Positions 55,776-64,000 of a stretch of DNA of 64,000 nucleotides are shown piece after piece (positions within the stretch are counted from its first letter, which is position 1; every line of letters begins with the position of its first letter). Origin of the DNA: Deltaproteobacteria bacterium (lineage in GTDB: Bacteria; Myxococcota; Myxococcia; Myxococcales; SZAS-1). Below the pieces are notes generated by a model, which worked only from the letters and a program-made list of their open reading frames with translations, was not told the DNA's origin and did not search any database. The stretch lies in NCBI GenBank assembly GCA_018266075.1, contig JAFEBB010000006.1, positions 62,001 to 126,000 of the forward strand, in the 5' to 3' direction. The translations under genes and the position numbers were made by a program.

Positions 55776-55804
55776 GTGCCGCGCCTCTTTTCGAGGAGCG
55801 GCAC
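55776..55804 (+). promoter_or_regulatory. Hairpin burying the ribosome binding site of the SDR gene
   Basis: GTGCCGC-g-CCTC (55776-55787), loop TTTTC, and GAGG-a-GCGGCAC (55793-55804) form an 11-bp stem with one mismatch ending directly before the ATG at 55805. The Shine-Dalgarno GAGGAG (55793-55798) lies entirely in the 3' arm. Either translation of the SDR is controlled by this structure or it is a transcript-end hairpin for the upstream receptor gene; no U tract follows. Confidence 0.6.
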
Positions 55805-56608
55805 ATGGCTCAGGTCTTTCGCGACGGGCTCTTGAAGGGCAAGGTGGCGTTCGTCACCGGCGGCGGCAGCGGCATCAACCTCGCCATCGCCGAGCGCTTC
55901 GCCGAGCACGGCGCCAAGGTCGCGCTCCTGGGCCGCACACCGGAGAAGCTCGACGCCGCGGTGAAGGGCATCGCCAGCAAGGGCGGCACCGCCATGGCCG
56001 TGCCCGCCGACGTGCGCGACTTCGCCGCGGTCGACGGCGCGTTCAAGAAGGTCGTCGAGGCCTGGGGCGAGATCGATCTCCTCGTCTGCGGCGCGGCCGG
56101 CAACTTCCCCGCGCCCGCGCTGGGCATGAGCGCCAACGGCTTCAAGGCGGTGGTCGACATCGACCTGCTCGGCACCTTCAACGCCATGCGCGCCGTGTTC
56201 GAGCACCTGCGCAAGCCGGGCGCCACGATTGTTAACATTTCGGCTACACAGGCCTTCACGCCCACGCCGCTGCAGGCGCACGTGTGCGCGGCCAAGGCCG
56301 GCGTGGACATGCTCACCCGCACCCTCGCCATCGAGTGGGGCCCCGCGGGCGTGCGCGTGAACTCCATCATCCCCGGGCCGATCGCGGACACCGAGGGCAT
56401 GCGCCGCCTCTCGCCGGGCGAGGCCAGCCAGGCCGCGCTGCGCGAGGTGCTGCCGCTGCAGCGCTACGGCGAGAAAGACGAGATCGCCGACCTCGCGCTC
56501 TTCCTCGCCAGCGACGCCGCCAAGTACATCACCGGCGCCACCGTGGCCTGCGACGGCGGCATGGGTCTCATCGGCTCGGGCGTGCTGATGAAGGTGCTCG
56601 GCGGCTAG
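55805..56608 (+). CDS. SDR-family protein, 2,4-dienoyl-CoA reductase-like
   Basis: A 267-residue short-chain dehydrogenase/reductase. The cofactor motif is VTGGGSGINLAIAERF (TGxxxGI) and NISATQAFTP holds the catalytic Ser region. The canonical Tyr of Y-x3-K is not there: HVCAAKAG has Val in that position. This and the sequence CGAAGNFPAPALGMSANGF match the peroxisomal/bacterial 2,4-dienoyl-CoA reductase group, which lacks that Tyr, so a role in unsaturated fatty-acid beta-oxidation is likely. GAGGAG precedes the ATG but lies in a hairpin. The stop overlaps that of the convergent VWA gene (CTAG). Confidence 0.85.
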   Translation: MAQVFRDGLLKGKVAFVTGGGSGINLAIAERFAEHGAKVALLGRTPEKLDAAVKGIASKGGTAMAVPADVRDFAAVDGAFKKVVEAWGEIDLLVCGAAGNFPAPALGMSANGFKAVVDIDLLGTFNAMRAVFEHLRKPGATIVNISATQAFTPTPLQAHVCAAKAGVDMLTRTLAIEWGPAGVRVNSIIPGPIADTEGMRRLSPGEASQAALREVLPLQRYGEKDEIADLALFLASDAAKYITGATVACDGGMGLIGSGVLMKVLGG

Positions 56609-59166
56609 TTCGGACTCTCGAAGTTGATGGGGTAGCTCACGGTCACCTCGCCGTTCGGCGAGGCCGGGAAGCGCCAGCGCTGGAAGCGGGTGAGTACGCA
56701 CTGGCCCACCTCAGCCTGCTTGAGCGTGTCCTCGGCGAGCTCGATCTTCGTGATGTGCCCGTCGGCGCCGAGGGTGAACTTCACCACCAGCTTGCCCGCG
56801 AGCTTGGGGTTCTTCTGCAGCTGCGACTCGTAACAGAAGCGGATCTCGCGCAGGTGCGCGTGGATGATGTTGCGGATGGCGCTGGTGTCGAGCGAGCCCG
56901 AGACCTGCGCGTCGCCGATGGCGGGCAGGCTGTAGCCCTTCTTGCCCATCTTGCCTTCATCGCCGCCGCTCTTGCCGCGACCTTCGCTGATGGTCCCGAG
57001 GCCGCCGAGCTCGCCGGTGCCGCCACCGCCCGCGCCCTGGCCGGAGATGACGCCGCCCATCCCCGCGCCGTAGCCGCTGATGGAGAGGCTCTTGAGCATG
57101 CCCGAGCTTGCGACCGCAGAGCCGTAGGCCCGACCGCCGAGGCCACCCACGCCGTGTCCGCCCAGGACGCCGTTCGACGCTTCTTCGGCGCCGGCCATGT
57201 GCGCGTCGGTGTCCTCCGGGACTTCGACCGGCTGGACGACGGTGTGCGGCTTGCCCATGGCCACCTTGTGGCTGCGGTCCACGGCGACGAACGAGGTGTA
57301 CGCCGTCGCCAGGTGGTAGCGCAGGCCGAGCTCGGTGATCTGCTTCTTGCGTGAATCGATCTTGCGCGTGCCGCTGAGCGCGTCGAAGGCCTGCGCGTTG
57401 GACAGCTCTTCGATCTGCGCGCGCGCCCAAAGCGTCTCGAGCTCTTCGCCGGAGCTCTCGCGGTCGGGCAGGGTCACGGCGAAGGGCAGGTCGATCGCCT
57501 GACCATCTTCGGTCTTGCCGCGCACGTGGATGGTGGTCGCGCCGCCGTGGCCGTAGAGGCCCTGGATGATGAGCGGCTTCGACAGGAACAGATCCGGCGA
57601 GACCGCGGGCGTGACCTCGCGGACGTCGAGGCCGTTCCAGTCCACGCTGAGCGCTTCGATGATCGGGTGATCGATGCGGCGGAAGAACGCGTCCACGCCG
57701 CGGCGCGGATCCTCGCGGTTGGTCGCGTAGACGGTGGCACCGTTGCCCGCGCTGGCGATGCCGTCGAGGAGCGCGCGGTTCGGCGCCGAGCCCACGCCGA
57801 AGCTGAAGACGCGACCGATCTGGCTCTTCTCCGCGAGGCCTTCGGTGTACTTGTGCGTCGCGCCGATGAGCTCCGCGTCGTTGCCGACCCAGCCGTCGGT
57901 GAGGAAGAACACGTAGCGGCGCCGGCCCTGCTCGACGTCGGGCGCGAGCGCGCCGGTGATGGCGCTGAGCATCTCGGTACCGCCGCCCGCGCGCATCTTC
58001 TCCACGAAGCCCAGCGCGTCGCCCACGTTCTCAGGCGTGGCGCGGCGCGGCTTCTCGAAGGCGAACTGGGTGGCGCCGCTGAAGGTGAGGATGTTGAAGG
58101 TGTCGTCGGGGCGGAGGCGCGAGAGCGCGTCGCGCATGGCCTCCTGGCAGAGCCAGAGCGGCAGGCCCCACATTGAGCCGGAGATGTCGACGACGAAGAG
58201 GATCTCGCGCTTGCCCACCAGCTGATCCACGTTCAGCTCGGGCGGCTGGAGCACGACCGCGAACGCGCCGGTGGCGTCGGTCTTGTGCGCGAGCACGGAG
58301 ACGGACGGCTGCGCGCCGTGCACGCGGTAGCGCAGCACGAAGTCGCGATTGGGAATCGTCTCGTGATCGGCGAGGGCGAGGTGGTAGCGGCCGGTGCCGT
58401 TCGCGGTCATCGCGACGTCGTGGCTCGGGACTTCCGGCGTCTCGATGGCGCGACCGGCGTTCACGTCGACGGCGATGCTCACGTCGTGGCCGCTTCGCGT
58501 GCCCGAGGGCAGCACCGGGGGCGAGATGCGCGAGGCATCCGGCACGCGAGCCGTGTCCGCGCGCGTGCCCGTGCCCGTGGCGGCTCCGCTCGGCGCACCG
58601 GGCACGTAGCGCGGTCCGACCACGAGCGGAAAGACGAACTCGTACTCGCCGGCGTCGTAGTTGAGGAGCTCGCTGAACCGAATGGTGATGTGTATCTGCT
58701 CGCCCGGCGGCAGGTTCGCGACGGACTGCGTGAAGATGTTCGGACGCTCCTGCTCGAGGAGGGCGGCGGTGTGGCCTTCGCTCCTGGCCTGCTCGTAGGT
58801 GCGCTTGGCGTCCTCGCGCTTTCGGACCTCGGCTTCGATGTGGCGATCGCCGGCCACCAGCGTGAAGCCCTCGACCGCCGAGTGCTCCGGAAGCGGGAAG
58901 GTGTAGATGGCCTCGATGGGATCCGGCGACGCGTTGGCGAAGACCTGATCCACCACCACCCGCGCGACGAAGCCGTCGATCTCGGCCTTCACGTCGGTGT
59001 GGCGCACCGGGAGCTCGAGCGCTGCGTCGCCTTTCACTTGAAGGTGCGGCAGCTCGCCGGGAGAGCCCATGGGGCTGAGCGCGTCGCGACCTTGGGCGAA
59101 CGCGGACGTGCTGAGAGCGAGGCCGGCGAGCGTGAGGCTCGCCAGGCCGGTGAGGGCAGGGCGCAT
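56605..59166 (-). CDS. VIT/VWA protein with AgmX/PglI-type C-terminal domain
   Basis: An 853-residue exported protein. A signal peptide (LTLAGLALSTSAFAQ) precedes a VIT domain at about 45-185 (VRHTDVKAEIDGFVARVVVD; YTFPLPEHSAVEGF), then a von Willebrand A domain from about 290 with the metal site DISGSMWG. A Gly-rich segment (about 660-740) and a C-terminal domain of about 90 residues follow (LREIRFCYESQLQKNPKLAG; RFQRWRFPASPNGEVTVSYP), the AgmX/PglI tail known from myxobacterial gliding and secretion proteins. It may display an adhesion domain outside the cell. AGGAGG precedes the ATG at 59166. Function inferred from domains only. Confidence 0.85.
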   Translation of the reverse strand: MRPALTGLASLTLAGLALSTSAFAQGRDALSPMGSPGELPHLQVKGDAALELPVRHTDVKAEIDGFVARVVVDQVFANASPDPIEAIYTFPLPEHSAVEGFTLVAGDRHIEAEVRKREDAKRTYEQARSEGHTAALLEQERPNIFTQSVANLPPGEQIHITIRFSELLNYDAGEYEFVFPLVVGPRYVPGAPSGAATGTGTRADTARVPDASRISPPVLPSGTRSGHDVSIAVDVNAGRAIETPEVPSHDVAMTANGTGRYHLALADHETIPNRDFVLRYRVHGAQPSVSVLAHKTDATGAFAVVLQPPELNVDQLVGKREILFVVDISGSMWGLPLWLCQEAMRDALSRLRPDDTFNILTFSGATQFAFEKPRRATPENVGDALGFVEKMRAGGGTEMLSAITGALAPDVEQGRRRYVFFLTDGWVGNDAELIGATHKYTEGLAEKSQIGRVFSFGVGSAPNRALLDGIASAGNGATVYATNREDPRRGVDAFFRRIDHPIIEALSVDWNGLDVREVTPAVSPDLFLSKPLIIQGLYGHGGATTIHVRGKTEDGQAIDLPFAVTLPDRESSGEELETLWARAQIEELSNAQAFDALSGTRKIDSRKKQITELGLRYHLATAYTSFVAVDRSHKVAMGKPHTVVQPVEVPEDTDAHMAGAEEASNGVLGGHGVGGLGGRAYGSAVASSGMLKSLSISGYGAGMGGVISGQGAGGGGTGELGGLGTISEGRGKSGGDEGKMGKKGYSLPAIGDAQVSGSLDTSAIRNIIHAHLREIRFCYESQLQKNPKLAGKLVVKFTLGADGHITKIELAEDTLKQAEVGQCVLTRFQRWRFPASPNGEVTVSYPINFESPN

Positions 59167-59220
59167 GGGGGGTTCCTCCTGACTGCGGAGTGAGACAGCG
59201 CCTGGCGAAGAAGGTTCCGC

Positions 59221-59352
59221 GAAACCCCATCCCCCCATCCCCTTCCCCGTCTCCCGCGGGGAAGGGGAGTCTGATTTGTAATCAAATAGTTAAGCCCAAG
59301 TGGACCCCTCCTCCCCGCGGAAGACGGGGAGGAGGCCGGGAGGTGGGGTTTC
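59221..59352. repeat. REPIN/MITE-like element with two mirror-image hairpins
   Basis: The element begins GAAACCCCA (59221-59229) and ends TGGGGTTTC (59344-59352), perfect 9-bp terminal inverted repeats. Inside are two perfect 11-bp hairpins with 7-nt loops: CCCCTTCCCCG/CGGGGAAGGGG (59239-59249/59257-59267) and CCTCCTCCCCG/CGGGGAGGAGG (59307-59317/59325-59335). The loops are nearly reverse complementary, so the second is an inverted copy of the first. The AT-rich centre holds ATTTG/CAAAT. It occupies much of the 336-bp gap between the VWA and MBL genes; the remainder of that gap has no gene. Confidence 0.8.
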
Positions 59353-59502
59353 CACTGCGCCAAAATGGTGCATCTCAGGTGCGCCATTTCAGTGCACGTG
59401 CGATTGGGCCCTCTCGATGTTCCGCGCACTTCCACCCTGGCAAGCCGATTGCTCTAGCTCCGGGTGTGCGGTTCGCGAGGCCGCCAGCCAGGAGGTAGCG
59501 CC

Positions 59503-60348
59503 ATGAACACCACCGATCGCAACGCGAAGTTGGTCGTCCGGTTCTGGGGCGTGCGCGGAAGCATCGCCGCGGGTGGATCCGAGTTCTCGGGCGTGGGCGG
59601 CAACACCTCCTGCGTGGAGGTGCGCGCCGGCGACGAGCTGCTCGTCTTCGACGCCGGCACCGGCCTGCGCGCCCTCGGCGCCGAGATGAAGCCCAAGCAG
59701 GGTCACTTCTTCTTCAGCCACCTGCACTGGGACCACATCCAGGGCTTCCCCTTCTTCGGGCCGGCCTTCGTCCCGGGCAACCACTTCACGCTCCACGGCC
59801 CGGGCAAGGGCGCGGGCCAGCTCCTCGCCGCGCTCGAGAAGCAGATGAGCCAGCCCACGTTCCCCGTCACGCTCGACGCCATGGGCGCGCGGCTGGACTT
59901 CACCGAGGTCAAGGACGGCCAGGTGACCGACATCGGTGCGGCCCGCGTCACCGCGCGCGCGCTCAACCACCCCGGCGGCTGCCTGGGCTACCGCGTGGAG
60001 GTGGGCGGCAAGAGCGTGGTCTACGCCACCGACTTCGAGCCGCTCGCCAACGGCGACGTGGATCCCGTCGCGGTCGCGCTCGCGCTGCACGCCGACGTGC
60101 TCATCGCCGACGCGCAGTACACGGCCGATGAGTACGAGGGCCGCTGCGGTCCGTGCCGCAAGGGCTGGGGCCACAACGCGATCCACCACGCGACCGCGCT
60201 GGCCAAGGCCGCGAAGGTGAAGACGCTGGTGCTCTTCCACCACGACCCGAGCCACGACGACATCGTGGTCCAGGAGCTGGAGGAGATGGCGAAGCGCGAG
60301 TTCGCCCCGGCCCGCGCGGCGCGCGAGGGCCTGCAGCTCGAGGTGTGA
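59503..60348 (+). CDS. MBL-fold metallohydrolase
   Basis: A 281-residue metallo-beta-lactamase-fold protein. HxHxDH is present as His73, His75, Asp77, His78 in FSHLHWDHIQG, and the strand LLVFDAGTGLRALG precedes it; later ligands include ALNHPGG and the Asp in VYATDFEP. The opening RFWGVRGSIAAGG and GGNTSCVEV are the marks of a subgroup that includes cyclic-nucleotide phosphodiesterase-like enzymes, substrate uncertain. A CGPC motif (Cys215-Cys218 in GRCGPCRKGWGH) is inserted before the conserved GWGH. AGGAGG precedes the ATG. The sigma54 activator gene follows after 3 bp. Confidence 0.85.
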   Translation: MNTTDRNAKLVVRFWGVRGSIAAGGSEFSGVGGNTSCVEVRAGDELLVFDAGTGLRALGAEMKPKQGHFFFSHLHWDHIQGFPFFGPAFVPGNHFTLHGPGKGAGQLLAALEKQMSQPTFPVTLDAMGARLDFTEVKDGQVTDIGAARVTARALNHPGGCLGYRVEVGGKSVVYATDFEPLANGDVDPVAVALALHADVLIADAQYTADEYEGRCGPCRKGWGHNAIHHATALAKAAKVKTLVLFHHDPSHDDIVVQELEEMAKREFAPARAAREGLQLEV

Positions 60349-60351
60349 AGA

Positions 60352-61956
<1,605 letters not shown>

Positions 61957-62047
61957 CAGGATCTGCCACCCGCACAGCGCGTGAAGGTCCCGTTGTCGGC
62001 TGCTGCACGCGCTACACTTGCCGCTTCCGGACCGGGGGCGGTTCTCG

Positions 62048-64000
62048 ATGGCGCGGGCACGCTTCACACTGCTGCTCCTGGCTGCGGGCTGCTCGCGAAC
62101 CTTCAGTGCGCCCGCGTCGCAGCCGCTGCAGGCGGACCCGGCGTTCCTCTCCGTGGCGCCGCAGCAGGCGCTGGTCTTGAAGGCCGAGGGCGGCCGCGGC
62201 GAGTCGACGTACGTGTGGAGCTGGATCGAAGGCGGCCAGCTCTCCGGCGCCGACGCCACGCTCGATGCGACGGGCCACTACCGCGCAGGCTCGCAGGGCA
62301 GCGCGCAGGACGTGGTGCAGGTGAGCGACGGCACGAGCACGGTGCAGGTGCACCTCGCCGTGGGCCAGCGGCTCACGCTCGCGCCCGCGGCGGTGAGCCT
62401 CGCGCCGGATGCCGGACTGACGTTCCTCGCGGCAGGCGGAAAGCCGCCCTACCAGTTCAGCTTCGGCGCCGCGCAGTGTCCCGAGCGCAGCGAGCCCACC
62501 AGCGCGCCGGGGCGCACCATCGATTCGAGCAGCGGCGCGTACCACGCGGGCAGCACGGCGGACTCGCTCGATTGCGTGGTCGTCACCGACGCGACTGCGG
62601 ACGAGAGCGGCCCACACGCCTTCGCCGCCACGCCTGTCGCCGTGGGCCACAGCCTGGCCGTCTATCCCGCGAGCATCGACACGCCCGTCGCGCCCACCTC
62701 CACCATCGACTTCGTCGCGTTGGGCGGCCAGCCGCCGTACACCTTCGCCATCACCACGGACGGCGGCTCGACGATCGATCCGGTGCTCGGCCACTTCACC
62801 GCGAGCGCGAAGGGCGGCGCGCCGGACACGGTGCAGGTCAGCGACGCCGTGGGCTCGAGTGTGCAGGTGGTGGTGCCCATTGGCCCCGCGCTCTCGGCGT
62901 CCTTCCTCTCGCCGGCGAGCCCGCTCCCAGGCGTGTCCCAGGAGCTCGGCGCGAGCGGCGGCCGGCCGCCGTACAGCTTTGGCTTCGCGCCGCACGGCAA
63001 CCGCACCAACGGCACGGTGGTTCCCTCGAGCAGCGGCGGCGCGCTCTACACACCCGGCATGAACGCGGGCGCGAGCGACATCCTCCGCGTGAGCGACGCC
63101 ACCGGCGTGGCCTTCGTGGATCTCCCTGTGCCGCCGAATGGCCCGCGCTACGTGGCCGCTGGCCCGGGCACGCACGCCGCGGTGGGCGACTTCGACGGCG
63201 ACGGGATGACGGACCTCGTCATCGGCGACACCAGCAACCTGCTCATCCCCAGCAACCGCCGCCTTGATCTGGTGCTCGCGCCGGGAACGGACTCGCCGCA
63301 GCTGACGAGCTACGACCGCGGCGGGACGTTGCTCGACTTCCTCGTCGACGACCTCGACGGCGACGGGCTCTCGGATCTGGTGCTCTTCCGCGGCGACGGC
63401 ATCGACGTGGCCTACGGCACGTTCTCGGGCGCGCTCGAGCCACCCGTGCGCGTGATGGACTCGTACGTGCGCGGCGCCGTGCCCCAGGTCACCACGGCCC
63501 ACGACGCCACGGGCGCGGTGCACCTGGCGTTTGGCGGCCTGCCCGACGCGGGCGGGCTCTGCGCGCCGACGGGCATCAACACCCCGGAGATGGTGGACGC
63601 GGTGTACCCGCCCTTCAGCCGCACGCCGATCTTCAGCTGCAGGCCGGGCAGCAAGACCATGGTGGGCATGGCCGCCGGCGACTTCTTCTTCGACGGCGGC
63701 ACCGAGGTGGCGTGGGTGGACGACGGCGGCGTGCATGTGGACCCGGTGCCCTTCGTCGACGACGGCGGCTTTCAGCTCGACGTGCAGCTCGACGCGGGCG
63801 ACGTGAGCCAGACGAGCACCGTCTTCTCGACGAGCACCACCGTGCTCGCCTTGCGCGGCCGCGGCGCGGGCCCGGATCAGCTGCTGGTGCGGCTCAGCGC
63901 AGGCGGCGTCCAGACCGCGCAGTCGGTGACGCTGGCGCCCGTGCCCACCCTCTCCGCGCCGTTCGTGCTGCCCTTCACGCGCGCCGTCGAGGGCATGGCC
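62048..64000 (+). CDS. FG-GAP/Ig-like lipoprotein, truncated by window end
   Basis: An open frame of at least 651 codons that runs off the end of the window without a stop, so the protein is incomplete here. MARARFTLLLLAAGCSR gives a lipobox (LAAGC). Residues about 30-365 are several Ig-like/cadherin-type repeats of about 90-100 residues, each with PPY near its start (GGKPPYQFSF, GGQPPYTFAI, GGRPPYSFGF). From about 375 FG-GAP calcium loops appear (VGDFDGDGMTDLVIGD, VDDLDGDGLSDLVLF). It is a large surface lipoprotein, perhaps an adhesin. Other long frames here on either strand are shadows. Confidence 0.8.
   Translation, partial: MARARFTLLLLAAGCSRTFSAPASQPLQADPAFLSVAPQQALVLKAEGGRGESTYVWSWIEGGQLSGADATLDATGHYRAGSQGSAQDVVQVSDGTSTVQVHLAVGQRLTLAPAAVSLAPDAGLTFLAAGGKPPYQFSFGAAQCPERSEPTSAPGRTIDSSSGAYHAGSTADSLDCVVVTDATADESGPHAFAATPVAVGHSLAVYPASIDTPVAPTSTIDFVALGGQPPYTFAITTDGGSTIDPVLGHFTASAKGGAPDTVQVSDAVGSSVQVVVPIGPALSASFLSPASPLPGVSQELGASGGRPPYSFGFAPHGNRTNGTVVPSSSGGALYTPGMNAGASDILRVSDATGVAFVDLPVPPNGPRYVAAGPGTHAAVGDFDGDGMTDLVIGDTSNLLIPSNRRLDLVLAPGTDSPQLTSYDRGGTLLDFLVDDLDGDGLSDLVLFRGDGIDVAYGTFSGALEPPVRVMDSYVRGAVPQVTTAHDATGAVHLAFGGLPDAGGLCAPTGINTPEMVDAVYPPFSRTPIFSCRPGSKTMVGMAAGDFFFDGGTEVAWVDDGGVHVDPVPFVDDGGFQLDVQLDAGDVSQTSTVFSTSTTVLALRGRGAGPDQLLVRLSAGGVQTAQSVTLAPVPTLSAPFVLPFTRAVEGMA

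Noticed and set aside
52729-55806. A minus-strand frame of about 1025 codons opposite the TonB-dependent receptor.
   Set aside because: The composition is typical of the antisense of a GC-rich gene and the plus strand has a complete receptor with plug and barrel motifs.
61981-63267. A plus-strand frame of about 430 codons over the start of the last gene.
   Set aside because: It is Arg/Ala-rich shadow; the frame from ATG 62048 has a lipobox, Ig-like repeats and FG-GAP loops and stays open to the window end.

Overview
The window is high-GC bacterial chromosome, roughly 70% G+C by eye, packed with short intergenic gaps and many overlapping stops and starts. Gene content points to Myxococcota (the former delta-proteobacterial myxobacteria). 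There are three eukaryote-like Ser/Thr protein kinases (one with PEGA domains), an FHA-GAF-class III cyclase, an AgmX/PglI-type C-terminal tail, many lipoproteins with Ser/Thr/Gly linkers, FG-GAP lipoproteins, a roadblock-like protein, receiver proteins with TPR or coiled-coil extensions, and a GAF-sigma54 activator. I see no rRNA, tRNA, CRISPR array, prophage or insertion sequence, so this reads as ordinary chromosome rather than an island.

Layout. 0-5.4 kb: two small hypothetical genes, an aldo/keto reductase divergent from an AraC-type regulator, an M23 peptidase and a carboxypeptidase-regulatory-like lipoprotein. 5.5-10.5 kb: a minus-strand signalling block in which an FHA-GAF-adenylate cyclase and a Ser/Thr kinase both carry N-terminal zinc ribbons, followed by an HExxH protein and the remains of a second cyclase. 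10.6-20.3 kb: class V aminotransferase, molybdopterin oxidoreductase, lipoprotein, an archaeal/eukaryotic-like TruD overlapping a GT-C-like membrane protein, a lysyl-oxidase-like lipoprotein and a zinc-finger protein. 20.3-30.6 kb: receiver-TPR protein, second kinase, coiled-coil receiver-like protein, FtsY divergent from a lipoprotein, a secreted phosphoesterase, a roadblock-like protein, a Na/Pi cotransporter with a PhoU-like tail, and a HAD phosphatase. 30.6-40.3 kb: an envelope operon (M1 peptidase, TolB-like membrane protein, FG-GAP lipoprotein), a lipoprotein/GNAT run, an outer-membrane protein, MATE efflux with a small monooxygenase-like gene, and an alpha/beta hydrolase. 40.5-48.1 kb: housekeeping genes (PssA, PgpA, CinA, a membrane protein, a DUF4157-like metalloprotease, DUF507, UvrC). 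48.3-64 kb: NmrA/cupredoxin pair, PEGA kinase followed by a TPR-PEGA-TonB-dependent receptor, an SDR whose start is buried in a hairpin, a VIT-VWA-AgmX protein, a metallo-beta-lactamase-fold enzyme with a GAF-sigma54 activator, and a lipoprotein that runs off the window end.

The main signals beyond gene content are regulatory and repetitive. At least eight gene starts lack a Shine-Dalgarno sequence and sit 6-7 nt after a TA-rich -10 box, the geometry of leaderless mRNAs. Period-7 repeats of four different units occur between genes, one of them captured as the C-terminus of a hydrolase. A 132-bp element with 9-bp terminal inverted repeats and two mirror-image 11-bp hairpins resembles a REPIN or MITE. 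A strong hairpin covers the ribosome binding site of the SDR gene. Coordinates assume the start codons argued for in each entry; functions come from motifs read by eye, without database searches.
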